A stretch of 64,000 nt of DNA from Gnetum montanum (GCA_015680685.1 MNCI01006000.1:596271-660270), one strand, 5' to 3'. Positions 35,322 to 48,129 are shown, numbered from the stretch's first letter. The notes: a model not told the origin generated them from the letters alone. Program-made: numbers and translations.

Positions 35322-36156
35322 TGATGAGTCATCATTTGGGCGACCGCGATATCGCATACGTGATATCGCGGTCACGATATCGTAGCCCAACCGTGATATC
35401 GCATATGTTATATCGTGGATTGTCTCCTCATCTATAAATAAGAGGTAGATAGATCAACTATGATTTTAGTGATTTAGTTCTTAGTTAAGTGTTTTAATTT
35501 CTTTCTCTCCATTTTCCTCTCTGTGTATGTTTGCAGTGTGGTGATTGTAATTGTACGACACCTTTATTTGAGTGTGATGTACTTGGACACACACATGACC
35601 GAAAATAAAGATTGAGATTACTTCATCATTACAACATTCACTTAGCTTAATTATTTAATTAATTATTATTTACTACTTTTTGAGTTAATCTCTCTCACCC
35701 TTAAACTCATGTTAAAACGTGGAATGAGTACGACTTGATTATGAGCACTTAAGTGTGATGACTTGGTAGCCTAGTAGTGTACCTAGGATCTGTGCTTGGT
35801 AATCTTAGTGGTAGTCGTGCACAAAGTCCAAGGTGTGTATAGATAATCAAGGAACGTATGCTCATCGCACTTAGGCTAGTTTAGATTCTCTCACTCTCAC
35901 TCTCTCCTAGATTAGCAAATATTACTTTCCATTATCTTCAGAACTAGCATTAGATTAGAAAACACATCATACACCTTAATCTAGACTAAACCATATGTGA
36001 CAAAGCTAATACTAGTCTAAGAAGGAAGACAACAAACTATGACCTAAGGATAACTATCTAGATACCACAACTAGTCTGTTTGTGGAGTTCGACTAGATTT
36101 CACGTGTAATGCTCGTATTCGTATGGTTGAGTGTAGGGGTACCTCGCCACTCATCA
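35322..36156 (+). repeat. Element N 5' LTR (835 bp)
   Basis: Starts TGATGAGTCATC, ends GCCACTCATCA. U3 carries a cluster of GATATC palindromes (35338-35416); TATAAATA lies at 35433-35440. It matches the right LTR over its whole length, with many CG-to-TG/CA differences. Confidence 0.93.
35338..35440 (+). promoter_or_regulatory. GATATC palindrome cluster and TATA box of LTR N
   Basis: ccgcgatatcgc, gtgatatcgcgg, cacgatatcg, cgtgatatcgc and gttatatcg follow each other in under 80 bp. The first two form a larger inverted repeat. The TATA box TATAAATAAG is 15-20 bp downstream. The right LTR has the same cluster, eroded. Confidence 0.65.
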
Positions 36157-36157
36157 T

Positions 36158-36175
36158 TGGCGCCATTGTCAAGGA
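36158..36175 (+). other. Element N primer-binding site (tRNA-Asp type)
   Basis: TGGCGCCATTGTCAAGGA begins two bases after the LTR. It resembles TGGCGCCGTTGCCGGGGA, the primer site found in many Athila/Tat-clade elements. Confidence 0.7.
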
Positions 36176-36297
36176 CAGTGCTAGTTATCTAGATTAGTTA
36201 TATCATACATGGTTGCTATATAAGAATTAACGATATATCTTTTAGAAAGAAATAATTATTGAAAGTCACATATAAATTCACACACATTTTCATAACC

Positions 36298-38285
36298 ATG
36301 CCTCTCCTACAAGATTACGATAATGCCACACCTCGTGAGGAAGTTCATTGGAAAACCAACGAATTATATGATAATGAAGATTGTAGTATGTAACCCGAGG
36401 TGGGGTTTTCTTATAAACATGAACGAAAGCAACATCATCCCAATGCACAAAATCATAACTTACCCAATGACGATGAACCCCCACTGGCCACTACAAGCCT
36501 AACAAAAATACAAGAGGCTGTTCGAATCTCCCGTAGGCATCGTAAAGAGAGCCACCTACCCAGGCTTGACTTTAAAAAATTTCCTAAATTTTCAGGAGGC
36601 TGTGACTTAGATCCTCAACAACATTTACTAGCCTTCTACGATGCCTGCACATGCAACAACATTAATAATGGTTAGCAAAAACTCAAGGTCTTCCCTATGA
36701 CACTCGTTGGCCAAGCAAAAGTATGGTATAGATCGTTAAAACCAAATTTAATATGATGTTGGCCAACAATGGTAGAAGTCTTTAATGAAAGATATCAAAC
36801 CTACACAAGAGTGTCAGCCTTGAGGAAACAAATCCAAGGGTGGAAACAAGCACAACATGAACCCTTGGACATGGCCTTAGAAAGATATTATGCACTGTTA
36901 AACAACTGTCTAGGCCATGGGTTCTCTGAGGAAAGGCTAATGTACCATATTATTGATGGGCTATGTAATGAGACAAGAGAGACCTTAGGAATGTATGCCC
37001 AAGGTCAACTATACGAACTATGAACCCATCAAGTCCAAGAGCTTGTTAAGCGGGAAGCAAAAGAAGAAGGAGAATTGGCTAGACGGGAGAGTGTTGAAAA
37101 ACATCAATGGGACCAAAATCTTAACTTAACAAAGGTCCATGATCATAAAAAGGAGAAATTAACCTATCACAAGGATAAAGAACCCTCTTTTCTGGTATAA
37201 TAGTCATTAGAGGAAGTCGAGGCAAAGATCAATAAGATGTTGGAATGGACGTATAAAAAGTGTGGAGAATATATCGATATCATTGGAGATAGAGTTTTAA
37301 CAACCCAAGAAGCAAGACCAAGTATCATTTGACAATCAGAAAGAAGGGATAAGGAAAGTAAGAGCTCAACTACTAATCATACATATGAATGCAACATTTT
37401 CCTGTATGATCACCCCAAGGGCCAATGCCCAATCTTGTCACATTTATATGAGCATTGGGGAAACATGTTACATCCAGAGTTCATACAGAGATACTGTGTT
37501 CAATCATAGTGGCAACAATCCCAGTCATGGGGGAGACCACCCCTAAACTAGAGACACCCTTCATACCATCCGAATCCAAACACTTACCTAGTTCAACATT
37601 CTATTTCTCCAACTGGGCCAACATACTCTATCTTGCAGCATTACCATTCTCCTCAATACTATCAACCCATGTCCTCAACACAACCACTACCTTATGCACC
37701 TTACACTTCTCCTAATTTTCAACATTCTCATCCTTTCCCTCCTTCTAGATCGCCACCAACTATTCCTAAGGTGTTTGCACCATAGCAACAACCTCCGAAC
37801 GTCAGTTGTGCTAATATTACTAATAGCAGTGAAAGGCCTCCTCAACATCGAAGGCATACCTTCTTTAGAAATGACCCTAGGAAGGGATAACATAATTCCG
37901 AGGCCACTGCATCCTCCAACTCAGCACAAGTCCCACATTGTTGTGCACCCTTATCTTCAAAACCAATGCCTCATGTAACTCCATCAAGGCCACCAACTCA
38001 CACTCCAACAACAATATGGCCCAATGAACATAGGAATGGAGAGCAACAACCCAATCCTTGCATACCATCTAACCATCCCAAATATCATAGTGGGTCAACT
38101 CCTTACCCAAGAACCACATCTTACAAATTTCCCTACTATGCTTACTATAATCAGATGTGTGAACCACGATGAGGTAAATATGACCAAACCCAAATATTTC
38201 CAACATGTAAGAATCCTCATCTTCCATTTATTAATCCTTTCCATTCTCAACCGTTTAGTTATGGGGGATATTCTCCATTTTAATA
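36298..38285 (+). pseudogene. Element N gag
   Basis: A single frame of about 660 codons from ATG 36298, interrupted only by point stops (TAA/TAG/TGA from CAA, CAG, CGA or TGG). The retrotransposon-gag core is at about 36560-37040: LPRLDFKKFPKFSGGCD, GQAKVWYRSL, ALRKQIQGWKQAQHEPLDMA, RYYALLNNCLGHGF and YHIIDGL. A charged region (VKREAKEEGELARRESVEKH) follows. The C-terminal third is rich in Pro, Ser, Asn and His. No clear CCHC knuckle was found. It would encode the structural particle protein. Confidence 0.88.
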
Positions 38286-39440
38286 ACAAGCAAGATTAAT
38301 AAATATTTTTCATTTTCTTTAATTTTTCAATTTTTTATTTCCAGTTTTTCATTTTTCAACTTCTTGTTTTATCTTTTTGCCTTTTTGTATTTTTGGTATT
38401 TTTTTCTTTTACGTCTTTGTAAGTAATCTAGTCTACGAATAAAACACTCATGTGGCTCATTGGTTGAGGTGTGTTCTATTTTGTTGAGTCTCGAGTGATC
38501 AATTATTTAGACAGTGAGCCCATTATACCCACTCATCCATTCTACAAATAAGAGGTTCTGTTCAAGGGTACAATGATATTCTTGACATTTTTGAAACTTA
38601 AAATTAATTTTGTGTTAATTGTACCTAGAATGAAGAAGGATGGACCAAGAGGGAATGATTAGGGTGTGACATCAAGGGGACTTGTNCCACAAAACAAAAA
38701 TCACTCCTCCCTTGCATAAAATGCCAAATGATCGTACACCTTGTTGTTATGGTTCTCTCATAGTTTCTCATCATGGGATGAAATAGTGTGATGTCATTAA
38801 TTAGAGGACTGGACTTGGTCCTGATCTTGGAACGATAGGTTAATGACACCTTAATCATGCTTTACACGCAGGATTCATGGTGCGCTGGGTCAGTTACCTC
38901 ATGTCCCAATCTCTACAATCCCTTTCTATAATTTGTCTCATCTCACTATTCGTGTAATTGTGGTTCATGTCTCGTATAGCATATAATTCTTACCTCATCT
39001 TAGTGATAATTACATGTGTGTGTTTTTTGGAATTAGTGTGAATTACATTTAACCCTTCTAGTGCCCAAAGACACTTTTAAGTGTGGTTACACAAGAGCAT
39101 TATAGGTTGAAACCTGCTTTGGGGAGGACCCATTTGTGTAATCTGTTGTAATCTTTACTTATGACATAGCTCACACCTACCATCTCTTACCCTCAGCTTA
39201 TTTTTTCATAACATTCTTTCCTTATTATTATTATTCCTCCGAATTCCAACGTTGTACCATCACATAGCCTTTTCTCTATCACCCAAGGTCCTTATTGATA
39301 AAATCCATAGATCATACTTATCCGTGCCTTCAAAACCATCTAATTACCTTAGAACCCCCTCAACATATGTCACATTTCATAATTTCAAATTTTGATTCTA
39401 GGAAAAACCTTTAAAATTCGGTATTTTCCCTTAGGCCTAA
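38286..39440. other. Non-coding spacer in element N
   Basis: T-rich at first (38300-38420). Contains the single N at 38686. No gene recognised. Confidence 0.5.
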
Positions 39441-39449
39441 ACATCAATA

Positions 39450-39740
39450 GGTTGTGATATCACATCACGGCCAACGTGATATCGCTTACGTGATGTATCA
39501 TACATGATATCGCGTCCCTTCAAACCTATAAATAGGTAATCCCCCCGCAACACTTAGCATCATTTCTTGCCATTCATGTAGGGGATTTTTTCAAATTTTT
39601 CTCTGTGACTTGTGAGTGTGACACCTTTGCTTCTCAACCTCTATCTCACTCGCTGGTACTCTGATTTTACTTCCGTCTGAACCTACTTGAACCTGGATTT
39701 TTCAGCTTAGTCGTGGGGGAGGGACACCTATCGAATAGAA
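39450..39740 (+). promoter_or_regulatory. Internal LTR-like promoter of element N
   Basis: gtgatatcacatcacgg, acgtgatatcgcttacg and catgatatcgcg are followed 10-15 bp later by cctataaatagg (TATAAATA 39527-39534). This repeats the palindrome-plus-TATA design of the N LTR, though sequence after the TATA does not match the LTR. It lies about 480 bp before the second ORF. A gtcgtgggggaggg tract near 39711 also resembles the element's polypurine tract. Confidence 0.55.
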
Positions 39741-40012
39741 CCTAATTTTTTTGGAATTTATCATTTCCCAAAGGACATTATTAAGGGTAATTAGTTGTAA
39801 ATTGAGAATAAGATGTGCCAGAAAATCATTTAATCCTTTAGTTACACTGGGAGATTAAAATTGGAAACCACCTAAGTAAAATGGACTTATTATTACAATC
39901 TTTTGTACAATATTACACGAATATAAAAAAAATTAATTAATTAAGTCAAGTAATAAGGTATAACTTACTTTCAAAAACAACCTTACTAATGCTCAGCCCG
40001 TGTGATTGTAGA

Positions 40013-42770
40013 TGGCCTTGAAACATGGACAAAAGGAAGGTCCTACTCAAGGTGGAAGCAAACAACCCAGGAGAGGTGGAAGAAAAGATCCTGTAGGACA
40101 ACATGTAGAATAGGAGGAGCAATCATTAGTATTCATCAAGAGGACCCTCCTATCGTATAGTCCAGGCAGGTAGAAGGAGGAACTGCTAGAGCACCTGAAT
40201 AGAGACAACGTCTCACGTTGCCCCAAGATTGTGTTCAGGCCATCCATGAAAAGTCCACATTTTATGTAGTGATTATGGAATTGAACTTTGAATCTTCTGT
40301 AGATTTCGCTCCTAAGGTTGTTAGGGATCACCTCAAGGGGTCTCCCTTATGGCCTACACTCTCCAAAAGTGGTGCATGGTACCTAGGGGAGACGTGCCAG
40401 TTTTGGCACAATAGAGAGCAAGGTACCACTGTCAATATTTGTGGTGTGTCAAATAATTTCTCCACGTAGGCTATTTCGGAAGTATTAAACCTTTCAAATA
40501 TAGGGCCCAAGGTTTCTCAGTTATCCACCCATTCAGACCCCAATGTTTGATAGGAGTTTTTGGAAAGGGCTTATGGCAGAGATAAGACATTTGGTGAGTT
40601 GATGACGGAAGAGAGGATCTACTTTAAAATGGGAAATTATCACCTCTTCCCCATGAGGGGCTTAAAAAAAATATCAACGTATGTAGCAAGAGGATGTGTA
40701 GTGTTGATGGGAAAGGTTAATGCTAACCTACCCCATCTATACTTAAGGGAGATCCTAAGGCAGCTCGAGGAATGGAAGATAGGGAAGATGGCGTTGCCTT
40801 TCCCTTGTCTTATCAGAAAGCTTTGTTGACGTGCTAGTATTAGAGGATACACTAATGATGTCCTCCGAAAAGCCCAAACTACTTCATATGATGAATTGTT
40901 AAAGTTGCTAGCTCCAAGAAAAATCACTGGCGAGACACTGGGGCCAGAAGAAGAAGAACAGAAGGCTAGAACAACTACAACTCAACTTGTAGGACCTAGC
41001 CAACAATAGGAAGTAGGGCTTAGCATAGGCTAGGATCAACCGTTGCCGCAAGACTATAGACCATCGATGAACCATCTCAGGGTCGTTGCCGAGATGGTCA
41101 GTTGGGGAAGTCGTGATGATGTAAATCTCTTCCATGTCATTGATGATGCCATTCAGCCCATAGTCTCTTTGAATCATACAAGGGGTAAAGTTTCTATTCA
41201 TACAGGAGGAGGGGAAAGTACTTGGTTACAATAGATTTCAGGAAACGTGACATCTTTCCAAGTGCAATTAGAAATCGATGAAGTGGCCACTGTGGTGGTC
41301 ATGCAACACCAGAATTCCATGGGAGCCATAGAAGTGGTCACAGACCACATCAAACAATCATTCAATGTACCTGTTATGCCACTAGCAGATCTCACAGGAG
41401 CACAAGATGCTCAAACTTTGGCTAGAACCTTAATGACTCATGAAGAACATGAGGATGCGCTTGATCGATTACTCCAAATAGGGCAAGTAATGACGTCCCT
41501 ATTTGACATCCCTCAGGATGTTATGAAAATTTAGTAAGACCTCATTTCCATGAAGAGGAAGCTAGTCTTAACAGAAGTAATGGTCGAGCATGCTGAAGCA
41601 GAAGTGTAGAAATTATAGGAGCAGCTCGTGGACCTATAGGCAGCACAATGGGACCCTTTACAATTTGTTCCTGCAGACCAGCTAGATAATTTCAGAACTG
41701 AGCAACTAACCAAGCTAATCATGGAGAATAAAAAGGTGGATGATGAAAAAGATAAGGTTGTTTGGGATCCCTCTACAGCACAAGTGTAAACTCATGCGCA
41801 TATTAAGGCACTCAAGGCCCTACAGGAGGAAATTAAGTAGCTGATTATCAACAATCTTCAATTGACCTCCGTAGAAAAAAAAAGAATTTTCTCAAAGAAC
41901 ATTTCCATCAATTGAAAGAATAATTCATCTTGGTCAACTAAGGCATAAGCCGTTTAGCCATGGAGAACCAAACCCTCTCAATGGAGGAGGTACATGCAAT
42001 TCGCCAAAAGATAGCCATTGAAATAAGCATGTCGCAAAATGAGGCTACATGGCATGAAAAGATCAAGAAGCACCTCTGAGATGAGGTGGGAATGTACAAA
42101 TAAATCCTTGAGAAGGAGATCCATATGGCCAAGGCCCACATCAATGCTATTAGTGCTTAACACATTAACTAGCGGGTCATATTGGACACATATCCCTTTT
42201 CCCACCAAGCAAAAGTTAAGAATTAAGAATTTAGGATTTGATAGAATACATGGAGTTGGCAAACCTATGGTATGCCAACCTTGCCATGTTAATAGCAAGG
42301 TGCTCGAGGATAGAGCTTGAGCAATAGGTAGCAACCACCTATGTCAAATATGAAGCAGAATTTGTAGAATGCAAGAAGTTATTGGAAAAATTGAAGATCG
42401 CAAGCTACAAAGGCCAAAAGGTGTCACAGCATATTTTGCTCGATGGCTTGTAAATTTTCAAGAATACAAAGATAAAGCTAGAGCCTATGAAGAGGAATGT
42501 TGGGTGTTTTTGGCTTGGTATGTTAAGGCCAATCAAATATTTTCGCAACTACCCTATCCATGGGAGGTGCTGACTCCATCAAACATCGGAACATTAGCAT
42601 GGATGGCACAGGATCCTCAAATTGAAGAGGAGAAGCTCTAGGCCATACTCCAATGCCACAAAGTCTCAAAACTTGAAGCAAAAGACCAAGGGAAAGCACC
42701 AATGGAGGAGCCACCGCCACCAGGAACTACAGGAGTTTCAAAATTTTGTAGTTGTAGCACATTCTTTGTG
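40013..42770 (+). pseudogene. Element N second ORF, plant-transposon-type protein of unknown role
   Basis: One frame is traceable from about 40150 to 41870 and again at 42369-42770, with scattered stops. Visible segments are VVRDHLKGSPLWPTLSKSG, YFKMGNYHLFPMRGLKKIS, YLREILRQLEEWKIGK, LPFPCLIRKLC, LARTLMTHEEHEDALDRL, and an acidic, coiled-coil-like C-terminal part. The LPFPCLIxxLC phrase is reminiscent of the 'putative plant transposon protein' found in many plant gypsy elements; this is a weak match. It contains no RT or protease. It reads in the same direction as gag, with its own likely promoter. Confidence 0.6.
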
Positions 42771-42886
42771 TTGTGTCTTTGTTTTTTTTTCTTCTCACAC
42801 TATGGCATAATCCCATTTTCACCATCCAATAATCCCATACCTGTCCACTATGTAATCATTATAACTCAAGGACGAGTTTTCATTCA

Positions 42887-43716
42887 GTCGTGGGGGTATG
42901 ATGAGTCATCATTTGGGCGACTGTGATATCGCATATGCGATATTGCAATCTCTATATCGCATCTGCAATATCACAACTTGTCTCCTCATCTATAAATAAG
43001 AGGTAGATAGATCAATTAGGATTTTAGTGAGTTAGTTCTTAGTTAATTTTTTTAATTTCTTTCTCTCCCTTTTCCTCTTCGTGTATGCTCGTAGTGTGGT
43101 GATTGTAATTGTACGACACTTTTATTCGAGTGTGACGTACTTGGACATGCACATGACAAGAAATAAAGATTGAGATTACTTCATCATTGTAGCATTCACT
43201 TAGCTTAATTATTTAATTAATTGTTATTTACTACTTTCCTAGTTAATCTCTCTCACCCTTAAACTCATGTTAAAATGTGGAATGAGTATGACTTGATTAC
43301 AAGCACTTAAGTGTGACTACTTGGTAACCTAGTAGCGTACCAAGGATCTACACTTGGTAATCCCAGTGGTAGTCATGCACAAAGTTCAAGGTATGTACAG
43401 ATAATCAAGGAACGGATGCTCATCGAACTTAGGCTAGTTTAGATTCTCTCACACACACTCTCTCTCCTAGATTAGTGAATATTACTTTCCATTTCCTTCA
43501 GGAGTAGCATTAGATTAGAAAACACATCAAACACCTCACTCTAGACTAAACCATACATGACAAAGCTAATACTAGTCTAGGTGGGAAGACAGCAAACTAC
43601 GACCTAAGGCTAACTATCTAGATACCACAACTAGTCGTTCTGCAGAGTTCAACTGGATCGCACATGTAATGCTCATATTCGTATGGTTGATTGTAGGGGT
43701 ACCTCATCACTCATTA
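42887..43716 (+). repeat. Element N polypurine tract and 3' LTR (818 bp)
   Basis: gtcgtgggggta then TGATGAGTCATC at 42899; TATAAATAAG at 42991-43000; it ends CACTCATTA at 43716, followed by GCTAT. Confidence 0.93.
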
Positions 43717-45406
43717 GCTATGAAGGCTTTAGAGATTTCAAGGTAGATGTAAAATGGTTTATCTTTCTAAAGGGGATACATGGTAGGTAGTTGGACCAAG
43801 TCTTGCTTAATGTTGTCAAAGGCTTCTTGGCATTGGTTAGTCTACTCATAGTGAACCTCTTTTTTAAGCAAGTGTTTCATAGTTTGTAGGTTATCCATAA
43901 GCCTCAAGATAAATCTTTGAATAAATTGCAATCTACCTTGTTAACCTTGGAGTTCCTTAAGGTTGCTAAGTGGTGATAGATTGTTTATGACCTTAACCTT
44001 ATCAAGATCAACATATATTCCTACATCGTATACTATGAAACCAAGAATTTTACCACTTTTAACTTTGAAGCTACACTTTTTGGGATTAAGTCTAAGCTCG
44101 TACTTCAGACATCATTGTAATACTAGGTTTTGTCATGTGGATGATCATTTATCATCTTAGACTTGATAGCTATATCATTAATATAATCATTAAGTAACCC
44201 TAGTATGGAGTCACAAAATATGTAGGCTATAGATCTTAGATAGGTTTCACCGATATTCTTCAAACCAAATGGCATCATGGTATAACAAAAGGTCCCCTAA
44301 GGGGTCATGAAGATGGTATATAGTTGATCCTCTAGATTAATCCTAACTTGGTTATATCTTGAGAACCCATCCATGAAGAACAAAAAGGCTTAGCCAACCA
44401 TAATTTTAATGAGTTGATCAATACTACATAAAGAAAATTTATCTTTAATATGACATTGTTGATGTCATGGAAATTAATACAAATACAAATACTACCATTT
44501 TTCTTAGAAATTATCACTATGTTAGATACCCATTCTATGTAATCAATAGCACAAATGAAACCTACTTGGTAAAGGTTCATAATCTTATCACAAACCGCTG
44601 GGGCTAAATTTGGTGTAATCTGACACATCTGTTGTGTAATCAATTTGAGAATAGGATCAAGTATGATGTTATGTTGTACTAAACGTGGGTCAAGTCTTGG
44701 CATATCTTCATATGACAAAGCAAATACTTTAACATTATCATGAAGGGCTTTTATAATGTCTTGGGCTATTTGGGGTTCTAGTAAGGAACTTAGCTTTAAT
44801 ATTTTCTCCTTAAGATTATGGGTTGTAATAGGAATTTCAACTAGAGAGTTCTCAGTGATATCTATGACCTATAAATCAAGAGTTTTAAATATGTATTTAG
44901 GCAATTCAAGAGCTATATTTGATTGTCAATAACCAAATAGTTAGCACTTGATAGTAATCTTTGCATATACGTATTACTAAGAATAATGTGATTATTGTAG
45001 AGGTGAAAATTTGGTCTTCTATCATCAAGAAGCTAAGATATAATTTCTTGAGTTTTGGTGATTATGATGAGAAAAATGGGATCAATGAACTAGAAACCAG
45101 TATTGGATGATGTAGAAGAGGCTATATGAATTATATCTAGGCTCTCAAATCCTTTTGTAGATGAAGGATCTTCATTAAGAACTACTAGGTATCCATATTT
45201 TACCATTTTTCTAATTTTTGTTCAAATTATGGGAATGTTTCTTCATCCCTAGGTTTTCTCCATTTGAAATTTTTCATTCCATCTATGTTGAACACAAAGT
45301 TTATGAAACACAACCAACAAAATTCATGTTGTAACTTCTTGGCATTGTAACCTTTACCATTGAACTTGAGGCTGGATTTTTATTGTAAAATGTGAGGTTT
45401 GTAGTT
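43717..45406 (-). pseudogene. Element D2 pol, 5' part: reverse transcriptase
   Basis: It continues the RNase H/RT cut by N. Read leftwards from 44720: MSYEDMPRLDPRLVQHNIIL, LYQVGFICAIDYIEWVSNIV and SKKNGSICICINFHDINN, then palm sequence near 44280 (FGLKNIGET on the - strand) and the thumb region to 43740. The acidic pol N-terminal linker extends to about 44880. 45000-45406 is AT-rich and is likely the intron. Element C interrupts it at 45407; it probably resumes at 62021. Confidence 0.88.
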
Positions 45407-46989
45407 TGTAACGACGAAAAATGTCGGCAGCTGGAATACCAAACAAAATCTGTTTACACAGTCTTAACCACGGATCTGTGCGAGGGCTGTGCTGGAGAAA
45501 ACGAATCTGCAGTGCCCTGAATGGTCTTGTCGATCAGACAGGGACTTACTAAATCAGTAAACCGATGGGGATTATGAATGTTGCACGGAACGATTTGATT
45601 CGACGGGTCGCAAAATGAGAGAAAAAAAATGCAGATGAATTATAACGATGATAACGCTAACACGATAAAAGGAATCAGACATGAGAAAAACGTGTGATTG
45701 CAAGATCTATGGTTTGAGCCGGAAAAATGAATATTTTGTATATTCAAGTTACACTGGGGAGACCCCAATTATTTTATGTGAAGCAAACACAAAGTAACAA
45801 GAAGCAAGAAAACTGTCGAAGTAGAAGTACAGAATGGAGTCCGATCTACCTTGTAGGTCGGAGATGGGATGCAAGGAAGGTCAAGTTCTTACGTCTATTG
45901 ATCAACTGCTTCTGATCAATAGAAACTCACAAACCACACTAGATGATCTCTGGATCTCTGATCTGCTCCTTTTGCCTTAGGTAGTTTTTGCTTGGAACTG
46001 CCGACGATCACCAATAGAGAAAGTCGTCTCTTCGCAAAAGGGGTAATCGCTCTTGCTGCCAATGCTCAAGCAAAATGTTACTTGTCTCTATGGAAAGATG
46101 ATGCTGCCAAATGATTGCTAGAAATACTGCTCTTTCTCTTTGTCGCCCTATTTTCTCTGTCTCTGTCCTTGTGTCTGTGTCTTCGCTAGCCGGTGTACTT
46201 ATAGGTTTGACAACATGTGGAGAAGGCATGGTCATGATGACACATGTTTCAAACTTTTTGAAACGTCGTTGACCTAACCAACTTCATGTTGAACTTTGTG
46301 ATTACGTACAATATGCTCATTTACGTACTGTGCGTGTGAGTAACAACTATGCGTTGGATATGTTTTAGCTGACTTCGGGCTATATTACACTCATTCGCAG
46401 TGCGTCGCATCCAAGAGTGTAACAAAGCATGAAGACAATAGATTCAAGCTGCTTTACACTCGTTTACACCACCGTGCGTAGTGAAGCGTAAGCAATGATT
46501 ATTTTGACGATGACTTATGCTGACACACGCTGTGTTGCGTAACGAGCGTAAGGTGGCCAATATGTAAAGAAAGAAAGGCACTGATCTACTGTGTGTCTTT
46601 GGTCTCTCTTTGACTTTTTCAATGCTCATTACACTACCGTGTGTACAGAGCATAAACTTGGCCTTGGACAAAAGACTTAGCCAAAATATACAAGAAGTCG
46701 CATATTACGTCGCTTAAGCCTCCCCACATCCGCTGAAGTAAGTCACCTTCTGATACCAGGCTATGTTAAATAGAATCATGCTAAGCATCATTACGCTATG
46801 TCGTGTGATATAGCGTAAAGAGAGAAAATATAGTAAGGTTGGAAATCTACAAAGGAAAATCGAAATCCTGATGCTGCGCGCCTCCTTGCCTTGCCCTGTC
46901 TTGTTCTTCTTCCTAGAATTCTGTCATGTACTCTTGCCCGAATCATGAATCTTTGCCTGAGGCCAACTCGTAATTTTCACGATGTTTCA
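45407..46989 (-). repeat. Element C 3' LTR (1583 bp)
   Basis: On the + strand it reads TGTAACGACG ... GATGTTTCA. The TATA box is on the - strand at 46198-46203 (CCTATAAGTAC). U3 (about 46210-46989) is dense in TTACGC/GCGTAA words. Confidence 0.95.
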
Positions 46990-47008
46990 ATGGCCCCTCT
47001 TTGTTGAC
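46990..47008 (-). other. Element C polypurine tract
   Basis: On the - strand it reads GTCAACAAAGAGGGGCCAT immediately before the LTR start TGAAACATCG; it is the same tract as in A, B and E. Confidence 0.85.
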
Positions 47009-48129
47009 GGTTAGAGGGCCTGCCCGAAAGACATCGACAAAGAATGTGAAACACTGGAGAGGCAAAAGCACTAACAGTGTTCATCAATGGCTACTCAAGT
47101 GTCGCCCTGTCAACATGGAAGAGCAAGGCTGGAGGTTATGGGAGATAGGATGATTTGGCAGAAAACAGGTTCGAGGAAGACTCAAATGAGGCAGGATGGC
47201 AGGGCTATGGAATACACTCATTGAACACACAGAAATGTATGCGTACTTGTATTAACAGGAATGCTTTCAGACGAGCATAGCGCATCAGTCTGAGATTTCT
47301 CTGTTACAGACTATAACAGGAATGCTTGTAAAAGGAGCACAACGCATCACTTCTATGATATCTCTGCTATAATACTTAATTATTTTACACTAGTTTATGG
47401 ACTTGATTGAAATGCAAGTGCGGAAAATGGGTGCTTGCGTATGTAGCTTTTGCATACAGGAAGTAGATGGTAGGGATGAAGCGAAGTAAGAGCTGAGGGT
47501 AGGATCATGAGGGGTTCAGGGATGCAGTTCTAAGTGGACGAGCTAACCTGAGTAAACATTTCAAAACACTGTGTGTACTTCACCACTCAGATGAATGCAC
47601 CTTTGAACAACATCCTTGAAGTAAGCAACCTGTAACCAAAGAAGAAAATAGAAGATACCATTGTCTGTGCCAATTGCGGACGAGGTTGTCAAAACGAGCA
47701 CTATTAGAGGCGAGATAAATTGATCGGGCCATGTAGGAGGAACTGTAGCCGAGACCAGAATCTTCATGCTTGATGCTCGGCCCAGCATATCGCCGCCAAA
47801 GAACATCAAACTTAGTACATCTAACTGGTTATGTAAAGAACCGGCCAGATGAATCTATGAGGCCAAAGCCTGATAGCGATGATGAGCAGAGATCCCCAAA
47901 GTCGTAGTTGATGAGAACGCCTTTGAGGCTCTGGGCAGCGTAACTAACCTCTCAGAGGTACCACCGCTAGAATGGGTGTGGTGACAGCATCTCCGAGGGG
48001 TCAGTGGTATGCCCTTCAGCACATCTGAGGAATCAGTAGGATGTCGGTGAGGTAGTGACGCTGAGACTTCCCAGTACCCCACTCTGTTTGTCTTGCAGCT
48101 GTGCAGAGATGCTTACGCTCGTTTGATTT
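47009..48129 (-). other. Element C 3' non-coding region
   Basis: It lies between the post-integrase array and the polypurine tract. Two short - strand frames (47561-47809, 47855-48082) are open but have no recognised relatives and only vague similarity to B 21840-22100. Confidence 0.5.

Larger units (their letters stand above)
35322..43716 (+). mobile_element. Element N: non-autonomous 8.4 kb LTR retrotransposon with gag and a second ORF, no pol
   Basis: LTRs at 35322-36156 and 42899-43716 both begin TGATGAGTCATC and are flanked by a perfect 5-bp duplication GCTAT (35317-35321 and 43717-43721). It has a primer site of tRNA-Asp type (36158) and a polypurine tract (gtcgtgggggta, 42887-42898). 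It carries a gag and a long downstream ORF, but no protease, RT, RNase H or integrase motif is visible in any frame. It would have needed enzymes from another element. It is inserted in the pol of D2, in the same orientation as the window. Confidence 0.93.

Noticed and set aside
39450-39740. A third full LTR inside element N
   Set aside because: Only the palindrome-TATA part resembles the LTR; no matching R/U5 end, TG...CA ends or target duplication was found.
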